A model generated the notes under the pieces. It searched no databases and was not told the DNA's origin. It saw only the letters and a program-made list of their open reading frames with translations. Of a stretch of DNA of 64,000 nucleotides, positions 15,388 through 24,203 are shown piece after piece. Location of the stretch: positions 1 to 64,000 of the forward strand of contig CAYVVD010000010.1 of NCBI GenBank assembly GCA_964454975.1, in the 5' to 3' direction. Position 1 is the first letter of the stretch; the number at the start of each line of letters is the position of its first letter. The stretch comes from CAYVVD01 sp964454975. Its GTDB lineage: Bacteria; Bacteroidota; Ignavibacteria; Kapaibacteriales; UBA2268. A program made the translations under genes and the position numbers.

Positions 15388-17525
15388 CAATCATTCCTCT
15401 TCAATGAATCCAGCATCTGCGCTGCCTCTTTAAAATCAGGATATACCTTTGCAAGTGCGGTTAATTCCATCATTGCAGTGTCTCTTTTGCCCTGGTCGGA
15501 GAATGTCTGTGACCTGTAGAAAACTGCAAGAGGATAGCCCGGCTTCTTCTCCAGTATTTTGTTGTATGTTTCTATTGCTGCTTCGAATTTCCCAAGTTTA
15601 TTTAATGCAAGTCCCTTATTAATCAGCGCCTTTTCATACCCTGGTTTTAATTCCAGTGCTTTGTCATATAATTCAACGGCACGTTCGTACTTCTCCTTGT
15701 AGAAGAGAGCAGTTGCTTTGTTGTTGTACAGGTCGGCAACTTCGGGCGCCAGGTCTATTAGTTTATTATACATGAATATAGCTGCATCAAAGAATGTATC
15801 ATTGAAAAGTTCGTCTGCTACTCCCTTCATTGCATTGAAGCCCTCGGTACCAAGTTTAAACGTGCGTTGTAGGTCGCTCCACCCAAGTTCATGTTCGCCT
15901 ATTCTGAAACGTGCTTTAGCACGGTTTAGCATAGTATTGTTGTCACCGCCGCGATTCTGGATATATTTGTTATAATCGGTGATAGCGCTTTTGTAGTCGC
16001 CCAGAGCCATATAAACATTTGCCCTGCTCATATAAGCAAGCGGGCTGCCCTTTGTCATCTCAATATATTTGTTAAAATCATGAAGGGCATCATAGTAGTT
16101 TTTAAGTGCAAAATTTGCTCCGCCACGATTCTGATAAGCCATTGTTATATCAGGGTTTAACTCAACTGCCCTGTCCAGGTCACTCAGAGCTTCGGCGTAT
16201 TTGCCCTCCATTACGAATGCCTGTCCCCTGTTTAGAAAACCTCTGTGTTTATTTGGTGATTTTTCAATAACATCGCTCCAAAGTGTAATTTCATTCTGCC
16301 ATACTTTTTCGCGCATGAATGTCATAATTGAAAAGATAAACACGATTACAGCAAGTGGGGCAAGCAACTTCTCCCAACTTGATTTTGAATAGAATCTGTC
16401 AATAATACCAATAATAATAAACGCAAATCCTGGCATGGGCAGGTATAGGCGGTGGTCATTTATTACATCGGCAATCGGAACCACGCTTGATTCCACAGAC
16501 AAGGTAAGATAGTACCATAAAATACCAAAAGAAATCAGCCTGTCATGTTTGAATAATCTGAAAACCAGGAAAAACATCAACAGGTGGATTGGAAAAGTAG
16601 CCCAGATTCGCCAGTCTGAAAGGTTGTATGTCAGTGTATAATCATAATCCAGGTTTAGCCCTGTAGGAACAAACAGAATACGAATATAGTCGGCAACAAC
16701 ACGTATCTGCGTCAAGAAGTAAGTATAGCCTCCAATTCGCTCGCCTGTGTGGAATTTCACTTCATTGAATAAGAAATCCGGTGAAGTGATTATTACAGCG
16801 GCGATACCGGCTGTAAACACACCTGCGATAATAAGCAGGAGATTGCGCCTTTTCCCCGAAAGCCCTTCGTTGTAAAAGAAAAATTCGATAGCAAGCATCA
16901 TTAGCGGGATTGTGAATGTATTCTGCTTTGTGAGTATTCCCGCAAACATCGAAACAAATGAAATAATCAGCAGAATTGTTCTGTTTCTGCCTTCGCTGTT
17001 TCTGCCTGCAATGTAGAAATTGATGGATAATATGTAAAAAAGCGCTGCCATAGATGCCAGCCGCTGGTAAATATATGCCACTGCCTGTGTCATTACGGGG
17101 TGGGTAAGGAAAATCAATGCTGCAAAGAGTGCAAGGTAGCGTATGTAGTCCTGATTGAATTTACCGGATAAAGCAGGAGTTTTAAAAAAATTAAGCAGGA
17201 GATAATAAACGAGAATGGAGTTTATAAGGTGAACAATAAGATTAAAGAGGTAGAATTTGCTTAACTCACCATCTGCGATTGTTCCTTTATCCCATTGCAC
17301 AGCAAGGGATAGGAAAGTCAGCATCCTGAGTGGGTTGATTTTAACAATTTCACCATAATCCTGCTTTACGATTGCAGGGTGCTTGCTCCAGAAGGTATCA
17401 TCGAAATGAAGTGTGTTATCAAATATGCCGGAATAAATAATTAATCCAAGAATTATAATAATTCCTGCAACTACCGGAGAATTCGGAAGAAACCCCTTTT
17501 TCATAGCGGTTTTTTTCTTTGCCAT
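15387..17525 (-). CDS. TMTC-like GT-C membrane protein with C-terminal TPR repeats
   Basis: A 712-aa protein in two halves. Residues 1 to about 415 form a polytopic GT-C-like membrane domain, with an acidic first loop (HFDDTFW) and the segment LTHPVMTQAVAYIYQR, which resembles the HP..TEAVA..R signature of TMTC O-mannosyltransferases. Residues of about 420-705 are at least six TPR repeats (for example AYQNRGGANFALKNYYDALHDFNK). It directly follows a dolichyl-phosphate-mannose-synthase-like gene with no gap and precedes aacS with a TGATG junction. The likely role is transfer of a lipid-linked sugar to exported proteins, by analogy; activity is not shown by sequence alone. Confidence 0.8.
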   Translation of the reverse strand: MAKKKTAMKKGFLPNSPVVAGIIIILGLIIYSGIFDNTLHFDDTFWSKHPAIVKQDYGEIVKINPLRMLTFLSLAVQWDKGTIADGELSKFYLFNLIVHLINSILVYYLLLNFFKTPALSGKFNQDYIRYLALFAALIFLTHPVMTQAVAYIYQRLASMAALFYILSINFYIAGRNSEGRNRTILLIISFVSMFAGILTKQNTFTIPLMMLAIEFFFYNEGLSGKRRNLLLIIAGVFTAGIAAVIITSPDFLFNEVKFHTGERIGGYTYFLTQIRVVADYIRILFVPTGLNLDYDYTLTYNLSDWRIWATFPIHLLMFFLVFRLFKHDRLISFGILWYYLTLSVESSVVPIADVINDHRLYLPMPGFAFIIIGIIDRFYSKSSWEKLLAPLAVIVFIFSIMTFMREKVWQNEITLWSDVIEKSPNKHRGFLNRGQAFVMEGKYAEALSDLDRAVELNPDITMAYQNRGGANFALKNYYDALHDFNKYIEMTKGSPLAYMSRANVYMALGDYKSAITDYNKYIQNRGGDNNTMLNRAKARFRIGEHELGWSDLQRTFKLGTEGFNAMKGVADELFNDTFFDAAIFMYNKLIDLAPEVADLYNNKATALFYKEKYERAVELYDKALELKPGYEKALINKGLALNKLGKFEAAIETYNKILEKKPGYPLAVFYRSQTFSDQGKRDTAMMELTALAKVYPDFKEAAQMLDSLKRND

Positions 17526-18677
17526 CTACTTTGTATTCAATTGCAACATATTGAAGAAAAAGCTCGAAAAGATAAGCTGAAAACCCAAAACAAGCAATGT
17601 AACAGAAGTGATAACTATTCTCATTGTGATAGTGATACCAACTTGGAAAAACTCTCCGCCCTGCCAGATTATTATTGCGTAACCCAACGAGGCAAGTCCG
17701 AAGACAATAAGAATAAGCCCGATGAATATTCCCTTTTCGAGGCTTAATTTTTTAAGCATTTCTTCTATCTGGGAGTTTGTAGGCAGCAGTTTTTCGTGAA
17801 CGGCGAAAGTTTTTGTAAAAACGGCAAATGTTACTGCCTGGAAGCCAATCATCACCGAGCCTGCAGCGTAGAGCATCGAGTGGATGTCCCATTTCAAGTC
17901 AGGCTGCAGGAGTATGATAGTCAAGGCTAAAAAACCTATCGCCATTAGAGAGAGACCCGGATAGAGGAAAAGCCATCTCGGTGAAAACAACAGGAGGAAG
18001 CGGAGGTGCCTCCAACCGTCCCTGAAGCTTCTCAGGTGTGGCTTGCCGCTTCTGCCGTCTTTTGATAAAACAACCGGGACTTCTGCAATTTTTTTATTAA
18101 ACATAGTTGCTTTAACAACCATCTCGCTTGCAAATTCCATTCCTGTTGTCTGGAGGTCGAGTTTCAACACAGCCTGCCTCTGGCAGCCACGCAAGCCACA
18201 GTGGAAGTCGTTTACCGGGCTGCTGAAAAACAGCCTGCCAATGTTTGTCAATACGGGATTTCCAAGGTAGCGGTGCAATAAGGGCATAGCCCCTTTTTTT
18301 ATTCCACCTTTGAACCTGTTACCGATTACAAAATCATATCCACGGCGCAATTTCTCTACAAATTGCTCAAGCCTGCTGAAATCATAACTGTTATCTGAAT
18401 CACCCATTATAATATACTTACCGCGGGCTGATTTGATTCCGCCCCATAGGGCGCTTCCATAACCCCGCTGCTCTACATGAACAACCCTTGCGCCATTCTC
18501 TTCAGCAATATCCAGAGAACCATCCGTGCTCCCGTTGTCGGCAACAAGGACTTCTCCATCTATTCCATTAGAATCAAGAAACTTCATAGCTTTGCTCACA
18601 CAAATACCGACTGTCTCAGCCTCGTTAAGGCAGGGCATCAGGATTGTAAATTCGAGCTGGCTTTGTGTTTTGCTCAC
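17526..18677 (-). CDS. DPM1-like glycosyltransferase 2 with membrane anchor
   Basis: A 383-aa GT-A enzyme resembling polyprenyl-phosphate mannosyl/glucosyl transferases. It has FTILMPCLNEAETVGICV, the VADNGSTDGS loop, MGDSDNSYDF (metal DxD), and GMEFASEMVVKA, then about four hydrophobic segments in the last 150 residues. It would make a lipid-linked monosaccharide at the inner membrane. The start is GTG; no ATG precedes the core. It is the first gene of an operon with the TMTC-like transferase (one base after its stop) and aacS. Confidence 0.87.
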   Translation of the reverse strand: MSKTQSQLEFTILMPCLNEAETVGICVSKAMKFLDSNGIDGEVLVADNGSTDGSLDIAEENGARVVHVEQRGYGSALWGGIKSARGKYIIMGDSDNSYDFSRLEQFVEKLRRGYDFVIGNRFKGGIKKGAMPLLHRYLGNPVLTNIGRLFFSSPVNDFHCGLRGCQRQAVLKLDLQTTGMEFASEMVVKATMFNKKIAEVPVVLSKDGRSGKPHLRSFRDGWRHLRFLLLFSPRWLFLYPGLSLMAIGFLALTIILLQPDLKWDIHSMLYAAGSVMIGFQAVTFAVFTKTFAVHEKLLPTNSQIEEMLKKLSLEKGIFIGLILIVFGLASLGYAIIIWQGGEFFQVGITITMRIVITSVTLLVLGFQLIFSSFFFNMLQLNTK

Positions 18678-18701
18678 TTCGGGGCTGTTTGTTTAATTTT
18701 G
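18668..18701 (+). promoter_or_regulatory. Promoter of the GT8-like gene pair
   Basis: TTTTG (18668-18672), a 21-nt gap, and TAATTTTG (18694-18701), an exact match to the Bacteroidota -7 box. It overlaps the start codon of the divergent DPM1-like gene and lies 83 nt before the first GT8-like start. Confidence 0.6.
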
Positions 18702-18784
18702 GGTTCTTTGATTTGTTATTAATTATTTCAAATTAACAAAAATTTAAGAACTTTGTGTTAAACACATTCTCATTTAAGGAACAT

Positions 18785-19618
18785 ATGCTCGGTAAATTAT
18801 TCGGCTCCGATAAAGATAAAATAACTGAAACTCTATCATATCCTGACAAGGGCGTAATATATTCAATAACGGGAAAGGAGATGTATTTCCGCGAAGCGGC
18901 TTATTCAATAACCAGCCTGAAGAAATATAACCCGGGCATACATGTAACATTATTCACAGAGAACAAAAAATTCAAATGCGAAGGCATCAACAGTTACAGG
19001 TATATTCCAAACGACATACATCCACTGAAGCTAAAAGTCAGGGGCATGATGCAATCGCCATACAAGCAAACATTATTTCTCGATTCGGATATCCTTGTAC
19101 TTGATGAAATTACGGAGCTATTTGATTTTCTCAAAGACACACATTTTGCACTTGCACCCAATCCTAAATGGGAAAAAGACGACGATAAGATAAAATATAT
19201 TCCCGGTGAAGGAAAGATTGGCTTTAACACAGGGTTTGTCCTTTACAGGAATGACAGCCCTTCATTTAATTACCTTGTCAAATGGTATGACTTCCTAATG
19301 GCGCAGGACGAATCAGACATGTGGCCGGGACACAATTGCGACCAGTGGCACTTCAACAAGCTGTACTCAGGAAAAAACCTGCACAGGAAGATGGGTGTGG
19401 ATATACAAATACTCGACCACGAGGTGTGGAACGTAAGACACCATGCTTTTAATTACCTTATTGAGAGTGGTTTGCAGGATAAAATCAAAGTTGCCCATGA
19501 CCACAGGATCTTCAACGATGATTCCCCCTGGCCATTTTTCAATCGATTTTTGAAGAAGAATGTGAAATATAAATACGAAGCGGTTCAAGATGACAAGCCT
19601 CCTAAGCAGACACTTTAG
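18785..19618 (+). CDS. GT8-like nucleotide-sugar transferase, copy 1
   Basis: A 277-aa soluble protein of the nucleotide-diphospho-sugar transferase (GT-A) kind. It shows VIYSITGKEMYFREAAYSITSLKKYNP at the start, LFLDSDILVLDEI (metal DxD), GFNTGFVLYR, and the unusual DMWPGHNCDQWHFN segment where GT8 enzymes have their acceptor DQ motif; a late AHDHRIFND replaces the usual C-terminal His. Starts at the ATG 18785 with AAGGA 4 nt upstream; a GTG ten codons earlier is less likely. Its end overlaps a tandem paralogue by 29 bp. Confidence 0.82.
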   Translation: MLGKLFGSDKDKITETLSYPDKGVIYSITGKEMYFREAAYSITSLKKYNPGIHVTLFTENKKFKCEGINSYRYIPNDIHPLKLKVRGMMQSPYKQTLFLDSDILVLDEITELFDFLKDTHFALAPNPKWEKDDDKIKYIPGEGKIGFNTGFVLYRNDSPSFNYLVKWYDFLMAQDESDMWPGHNCDQWHFNKLYSGKNLHRKMGVDIQILDHEVWNVRHHAFNYLIESGLQDKIKVAHDHRIFNDDSPWPFFNRFLKKNVKYKYEAVQDDKPPKQTL

Positions 19619-20354
19619 TAAGAAATTAGAACAAGGAGTTATTTACACAAGTGTGAAATCCGAATTTCGCAGGGATGAAGCTCTTTACTCCGCGAGAAGC
19701 CTGAAAAGGTATAATCCGGATATTAATGTTACATTTTTCACTGACAGTGAAGAATTTACCAATCCGGTTTTTGATAAAATTGTTTATTGCAGTTCAGCTG
19801 AAAACCCACTGAAATGCAAGATTAAAAATTTTTTCAAAAGCCCTTATAAAAAAACACTTTACCTTGATACTGATACCCTGGTCCTTGGGGAAATTACCCA
19901 CTTGTTTGATCTTCTTGATGAATATAATTTTGTGCTTTCGCCAAACCCACGTCTGGATACAGGAAAAAAAACACCGGAGTATATTCCCGGTAATCCCAAA
20001 AAGGGCTATAACACAGGGCTTGTTTTATATAATGATAAAAAATTGACAAAAAAGTATTTAAAGAAATGGTTTGATTATCTCGACTGCCGCGATGATGACG
20101 ATATGTGGCCCGGGCATTATGGCGACCAGTTCCACTTCAACGACCTTGAAGCAAGGCTCAACCTTCCCAGTAAAATGGGTGTGAAAATATATAAGCTTAA
20201 CCATGAAATTTACAATGTCAGGCATCATGCATACAAGTACCTGAATGAAACAGGCAGAATAAAGGATGTCCTGATTGCCCATGACCACAGGATTTACAAG
20301 GATGAATGCCCCTTCCCATATTTTGGTGAAATTGCATCAGAGTTTATGGAATAA
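19590..20354 (+). CDS. GT8-like nucleotide-sugar transferase, copy 2 (tandem paralogue)
   Basis: A 254-aa paralogue of the preceding gene. The same signposts occur in the same order: VIYTSVKSEFRRDEALYSARSLKRYNP, LYLDTDTLVLGEI (DxD), GYNTGLVLY, DMWPGHYGDQFHFN, YNVRHHAYKYL and AHDHRIYKD. The copies have clearly diverged outside these motifs, so the duplication is old and both look functional. The gene overlaps copy 1 by 29 bp in a different frame. The acceptor is unknown. Confidence 0.82.
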   Translation: MTSLLSRHFSKKLEQGVIYTSVKSEFRRDEALYSARSLKRYNPDINVTFFTDSEEFTNPVFDKIVYCSSAENPLKCKIKNFFKSPYKKTLYLDTDTLVLGEITHLFDLLDEYNFVLSPNPRLDTGKKTPEYIPGNPKKGYNTGLVLYNDKKLTKKYLKKWFDYLDCRDDDDMWPGHYGDQFHFNDLEARLNLPSKMGVKIYKLNHEIYNVRHHAYKYLNETGRIKDVLIAHDHRIYKDECPFPYFGEIASEFME

Positions 20355-20412
20355 TTCTACCTAAAATTTATTACATTTAATATTCTTTCAAACAATCAAA
20401 CCGGAACATTAA

Positions 20413-21438
20413 ATGGCAAAAGGCAAGGATAAAAACGAGGCAAAACCCGTTACAAACAACGAAGAAAAGCTTAAAGCAGTAAAATTTGCGATGGAGCAGA
20501 TTGAGCGCCAGCATGGCAAAGGTTCAATCATGATGCTCAACGACAAGCAGATTGTAAATGTTGACGTAATCCCGACAGGATGCATGTCGCTCGATGCGGC
20601 AATCGGGGTTGGAGGCATACCGCGCGGAAGGATAACCGAGATATTCGGCCCCGAATCCTCCGGCAAAACTACAGTTTGCCTTCATGTAATAGCTGAAGCG
20701 CAGAAGAAGGGCGGCCTGGCTGCTTTTATCGATACAGAGCATGCGATGGATGTGCAGTATGCACAACGGCTTGGGATTGACCTGAATAACCTTTTGCTTT
20801 CACAGCCGGAATTTGGCGAGCAGGCGCTCGACATCGTCGAGACGCTCGTCCGCAGCGGCGCTATTGATGTTATTGTCGTGGATTCGGTTGCAGCACTTAC
20901 CCCGCGGGTGGAAATCGAAGGCGAAATGGGTGATGCACAGATGGGTTCGCAGGCGAGGCTGATGTCACAGGCGATGCGCAAGCTTAACGCTTCTATAGGT
21001 AAATCAAGGACCACTGTGATATTCACCAACCAGTTGCGCAGTAAAATAGGCGTTATCTACGGCAACCCGGAAACAACCACCGGTGGTAATGCGCTTAAAT
21101 TCTACGCTTCTGTAAGGATTGATGTGCGCCGCAAGGAAGTAATCAAGGAAGGGCAGCAGGTAGTCGGCAACAGGGTGCGCGCAAAGATTGTAAAGAACAA
21201 AGTAGCGCCGCCATTCAAAGAGGTTGAATTCGACATAATGTACAATGAAGGCATTTCCCGTCTTGGTGATATGATTGACATCGGCACCGAGCATGGGATA
21301 ATCCAGAAGACCGGCTCGTGGTACACAATAAGCGGCGAACGCGTACAGGGCCGCGAAGGTGTCCGTAAACTGCTACAGGAGGACGAAGCAATACTGGAGG
21401 CTCTCGAAAAAGAAGTGAAAAAAGTTCTTAGTACATAG
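20413..21438 (+). CDS. recA: Recombinase RecA
   Basis: Forms ATP-dependent filaments on single-stranded DNA for homologous recombination and acts as co-protease for LexA/UmuD-type proteins. The 341-aa protein has Walker A GPESSGKTT (about 80-88), the DTEHAMD segment, Walker B VIVVDSVAALTP, L2 region IGVIYGNPETTTGGNALKFYASVR and the DVRRKE tract. Full length, no intein. It stands alone with its own short leader; the two UmuD-like genes at 59 kb would be its targets. Confidence 0.98.
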   Translation: MAKGKDKNEAKPVTNNEEKLKAVKFAMEQIERQHGKGSIMMLNDKQIVNVDVIPTGCMSLDAAIGVGGIPRGRITEIFGPESSGKTTVCLHVIAEAQKKGGLAAFIDTEHAMDVQYAQRLGIDLNNLLLSQPEFGEQALDIVETLVRSGAIDVIVVDSVAALTPRVEIEGEMGDAQMGSQARLMSQAMRKLNASIGKSRTTVIFTNQLRSKIGVIYGNPETTTGGNALKFYASVRIDVRRKEVIKEGQQVVGNRVRAKIVKNKVAPPFKEVEFDIMYNEGISRLGDMIDIGTEHGIIQKTGSWYTISGERVQGREGVRKLLQEDEAILEALEKEVKKVLST

Positions 21439-21457
21439 TTCAAAGTACCGCGCGGGA

Positions 21458-21481
21458 AGAGACGTTGCATGCAACGTCTCT
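21458..21481. repeat. Perfect 24-bp palindrome after recA
   Basis: AGAGACGTTGCA followed by its exact reverse complement TGCAACGTCTCT. It starts 19 bases after the recA stop and lacks a T-tract, so it is more like a dispersed palindromic repeat than a standard terminator, though it could end the recA transcript. The rest of the gap up to 21670 has a G6 run (21550-21555), a C10 run (21563-21572) and a GGGCT/AGCCC inverted repeat; no gene is visible. Confidence 0.7.
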
Positions 21482-21676
21482 AAGGTTTGAACCAAGATTT
21501 AACAGATTAAGAGATAATCAGGATATGTTCTAACCTCGGCATTTATGTCGGGGGGTGGAATGCCCCCCCCCCATCACCGGGCTTTAGCTTTGAAATAGCC
21601 CCTCAAGGGGGCGTCAACTTAGCAAAGTTATATCAGTTATACTCCAAGTAGTACAACTCTCCAATTAACTCCTGCC

Positions 21677-21708
21677 AAAAAAAAGCCCCTCCGTTCCACG
21701 GAAGGGCT
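21677..21708 (-). terminator. Rho-independent terminator of the T9SS cargo gene
   Basis: Read on the minus strand: AGCCCTTCCG, a 5-nt loop, CGGAGGGGCT with one mismatch, then eight T (complement of A at 21677-21684). It begins about 20 bases after the stop of the minus-strand gene ending at 21729. Confidence 0.85.
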
Positions 21709-21728
21709 GTTAATTCCACTTACCTATC

Positions 21729-24005
21729 TCACTTTAGTATTGGAATTGACATTGTGTGGATTTTTCCGTTTACTTCAGCACGGATGAAGTAAAGTCCGCT
21801 ACCGAGCGCCCCGGTATCAATTCTAAATTCATTCATATTGTTTGCATCATGCGTGTTGATAAGCCTTCCGGATGGGCCGTAAATCATTACAATTCCAAGG
21901 TTCTTCTCACCGACACTGAGATTGATTACCCCATTTGCAGGTACCGGATATGCTGTAAGCGTGCCGTCGTTTAGCACTTCTACGCCGGATATGACAGCCT
22001 TCTGCATTACAATCATCTCGCTGGACTCAGGTTGCTCTTCATAGTCAATTTCGAATGTTACGCTTCCATGCTGAAGCCCTACCTTGTCGGCATGGATTGT
22101 GTAGCTGCCTTCTTCGAGGCCGTCTATAAAGTAGGAGCCATCGTTGTAAGTAATGTCATTACCAACGATGTTGCCGCTTGCATCCTCGATATAAACATAA
22201 GCGCCTTCTGCGGGGTAGTACTTGCGAATCGAACTGCCGTCAGACTTATTATCAATGTCTATCCCGTCAAGCTCAATGCCGATATTGCCCCTTGCAGAAC
22301 CGATGCCGTTGATTTCAGTTTTAAGCCTGAGCTTAATCTCGTACATCATAGTCGGCCCCATCTGTGAAACGCCGATTACGGTTGCATCCTGCCAGTCGAG
22401 AACTGCGAAATCGTTTTCCTTGTAATAACCCGGAATGTGCCTTCCGTCTTCCGGAATTGAGAACAGCACGTATTTGCCTGTGGGCATGTTGTTCATGTAG
22501 AAGTTGCCGCTTCTGTCGGTTTCGGCAACGATTACATTGTTCTTTTCCCATACATTCTGGTCTTTCAACATAAATGCAAGAACTTTCGCATGGAGATAGT
22601 TGCCATTATCGCCTGTAACGGTACCGCTAAGTGAACCGTGGAATTTAGTCAAGTTTTTAAGCCTGAAATTGACTCCGCCCCTGTCATCGTGCAGATAAAG
22701 CAGATCAGCTTCGCTGGGCGAATCTGCAAGCTCGAAGAATTGCGGTTTGTAGCCTGTATTCGACGAAGGTAATGCCTGCGCAAGCCATGCGTAGCGGTTG
22801 CTTAGCTTAACTTCGTAGCTGCCTTCGCTGTTTGTTTCGACAGTAACAGCCTTGCTGTTCGGTTTGCCGGTTTTGCCCCGGTCCATGTTGTGGCGAACTG
22901 CTGTAAATATGATTTTTGACTGGACAGGTTCACCTGTCTCATCGTCAACAACAGTACCGGAAACCACATACACCTGCTCTTCAGGGAGCCTCTCGAGCTC
23001 AAAATCTGCAGAGAATACTTCGTTGTCTGCAACTTCAATCAGCGTAGCATTATTAATATTTTCTGCATCGTCCCAGAATTCGGTAAAGAAGTCATCGCCC
23101 ATTATCTGGACATAATAAGCGCCCGGAACAACCTTGAATTCGTAAGTACCGTTTTCAAGTTCTGTTTTTAACACAGGCACACCATGTGCGTTGGTATTTG
23201 TTTTAGCCTGCCATGCCACCAGGTGGCCCTGCGGTATTGACCTGCTGCCGTCAGCCCAGGTGGCTGTTCCTTTTATTATTGCTGTCGGCAGGGGTTTTTC
23301 GTCCTTAACGAAGAATTTAACAGTAGCTATAGTACGGACAGTTTCATCACATTCGAGCAAGGCTTCAAAAACAATATAAAATTCGCCTTCGGAAAGAACA
23401 GTCCATGTGAATTCGCCGGATTCAGCGTGAAATCTGAAGCCGGATTCAATGTTTGTTTCCTTAATTGCGTATTTAATCGGGCAATCCACATCTGAATCGG
23501 CGACAATCCTGAAGGTGTAAGTCTGGCCTACCTCGAGATGCCCTGGTTTGGGAAGGTTTATAAACCAGATACCCTTCTTGTGATTATCATCCTTTTTAAC
23601 TTCGAGAACAATATGCCCGCTTGGCTTGCTTTCGCAAACGACACCGTTTTCTTCAATTACTGAAGTGACATAAAATTTGTAAAATCCACTATCAACATCC
23701 TCAAGCCGGAAATCATACTCATACTTGCCGTCTTCGGATTTTACAACACCAATTTTTTTGATGTCAACATGGCCATTACTGGTCTGGACTCCCATGTAAA
23801 CATTGAAATAGTGTGGGAGAATTGTGTTGGGGCTAATAGTCCATGTCAGTTGAAAATCAGCTCTCACCGGTAACTTTTCGAGGTATTCAACCGAGCCTTT
23901 CAGATGATCCGGTGGCAGAATATTGCATGCGAGAAGGCTGCTGTATCCGCTTAAAAGAAGCATCGCAGCCATTAAAAACATACTCGTCGTAGATTTATAC
24001 TTCAT
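21729..24005 (-). CDS. Secreted T9SS cargo protein with carboxypeptidase-regulatory-like domains
   Basis: A 758-aa exported protein of unknown exact role. A signal peptide (about 1-26, ending LLAC) is followed by Ig-like beta domains, three or more CarboxypepD-regulatory/Cna-B-like modules (VSGTVVDDETGEPVQSKI, GSLSGTVTGDNGNYLHAKV, GAYVYIEDASGNIVGNDI), and a C-terminal T9SS sorting domain of about 75 residues (LTAYPVPANGVINLSV, then GSGLYFIRAEV). It should cross the outer membrane through the type IX system and be attached or released. No enzymatic domain is visible. The ATG has a strong AGGAGG 5 nt upstream. Confidence 0.88.
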   Translation of the reverse strand: MKYKSTTSMFLMAAMLLLSGYSSLLACNILPPDHLKGSVEYLEKLPVRADFQLTWTISPNTILPHYFNVYMGVQTSNGHVDIKKIGVVKSEDGKYEYDFRLEDVDSGFYKFYVTSVIEENGVVCESKPSGHIVLEVKKDDNHKKGIWFINLPKPGHLEVGQTYTFRIVADSDVDCPIKYAIKETNIESGFRFHAESGEFTWTVLSEGEFYIVFEALLECDETVRTIATVKFFVKDEKPLPTAIIKGTATWADGSRSIPQGHLVAWQAKTNTNAHGVPVLKTELENGTYEFKVVPGAYYVQIMGDDFFTEFWDDAENINNATLIEVADNEVFSADFELERLPEEQVYVVSGTVVDDETGEPVQSKIIFTAVRHNMDRGKTGKPNSKAVTVETNSEGSYEVKLSNRYAWLAQALPSSNTGYKPQFFELADSPSEADLLYLHDDRGGVNFRLKNLTKFHGSLSGTVTGDNGNYLHAKVLAFMLKDQNVWEKNNVIVAETDRSGNFYMNNMPTGKYVLFSIPEDGRHIPGYYKENDFAVLDWQDATVIGVSQMGPTMMYEIKLRLKTEINGIGSARGNIGIELDGIDIDNKSDGSSIRKYYPAEGAYVYIEDASGNIVGNDITYNDGSYFIDGLEEGSYTIHADKVGLQHGSVTFEIDYEEQPESSEMIVMQKAVISGVEVLNDGTLTAYPVPANGVINLSVGEKNLGIVMIYGPSGRLINTHDANNMNEFRIDTGALGSGLYFIRAEVNGKIHTMSIPILK

Positions 24006-24203
24006 AAATCCTCCTATAGTGTTGTATTATATATTACTAAACATTCTTAGATACAAAAAATTACACTTGAAAACGAAAAACGTTCCGGGAATTTTATCAA
24101 ATAATAAGAAAGTGAAATTTCTTCATTGTATCTTAATTATACTTTGGTTAAAATAATACGCTTAATTATTGGAATTTTAATAAATTAATAATATTTAATA
24201 AAA

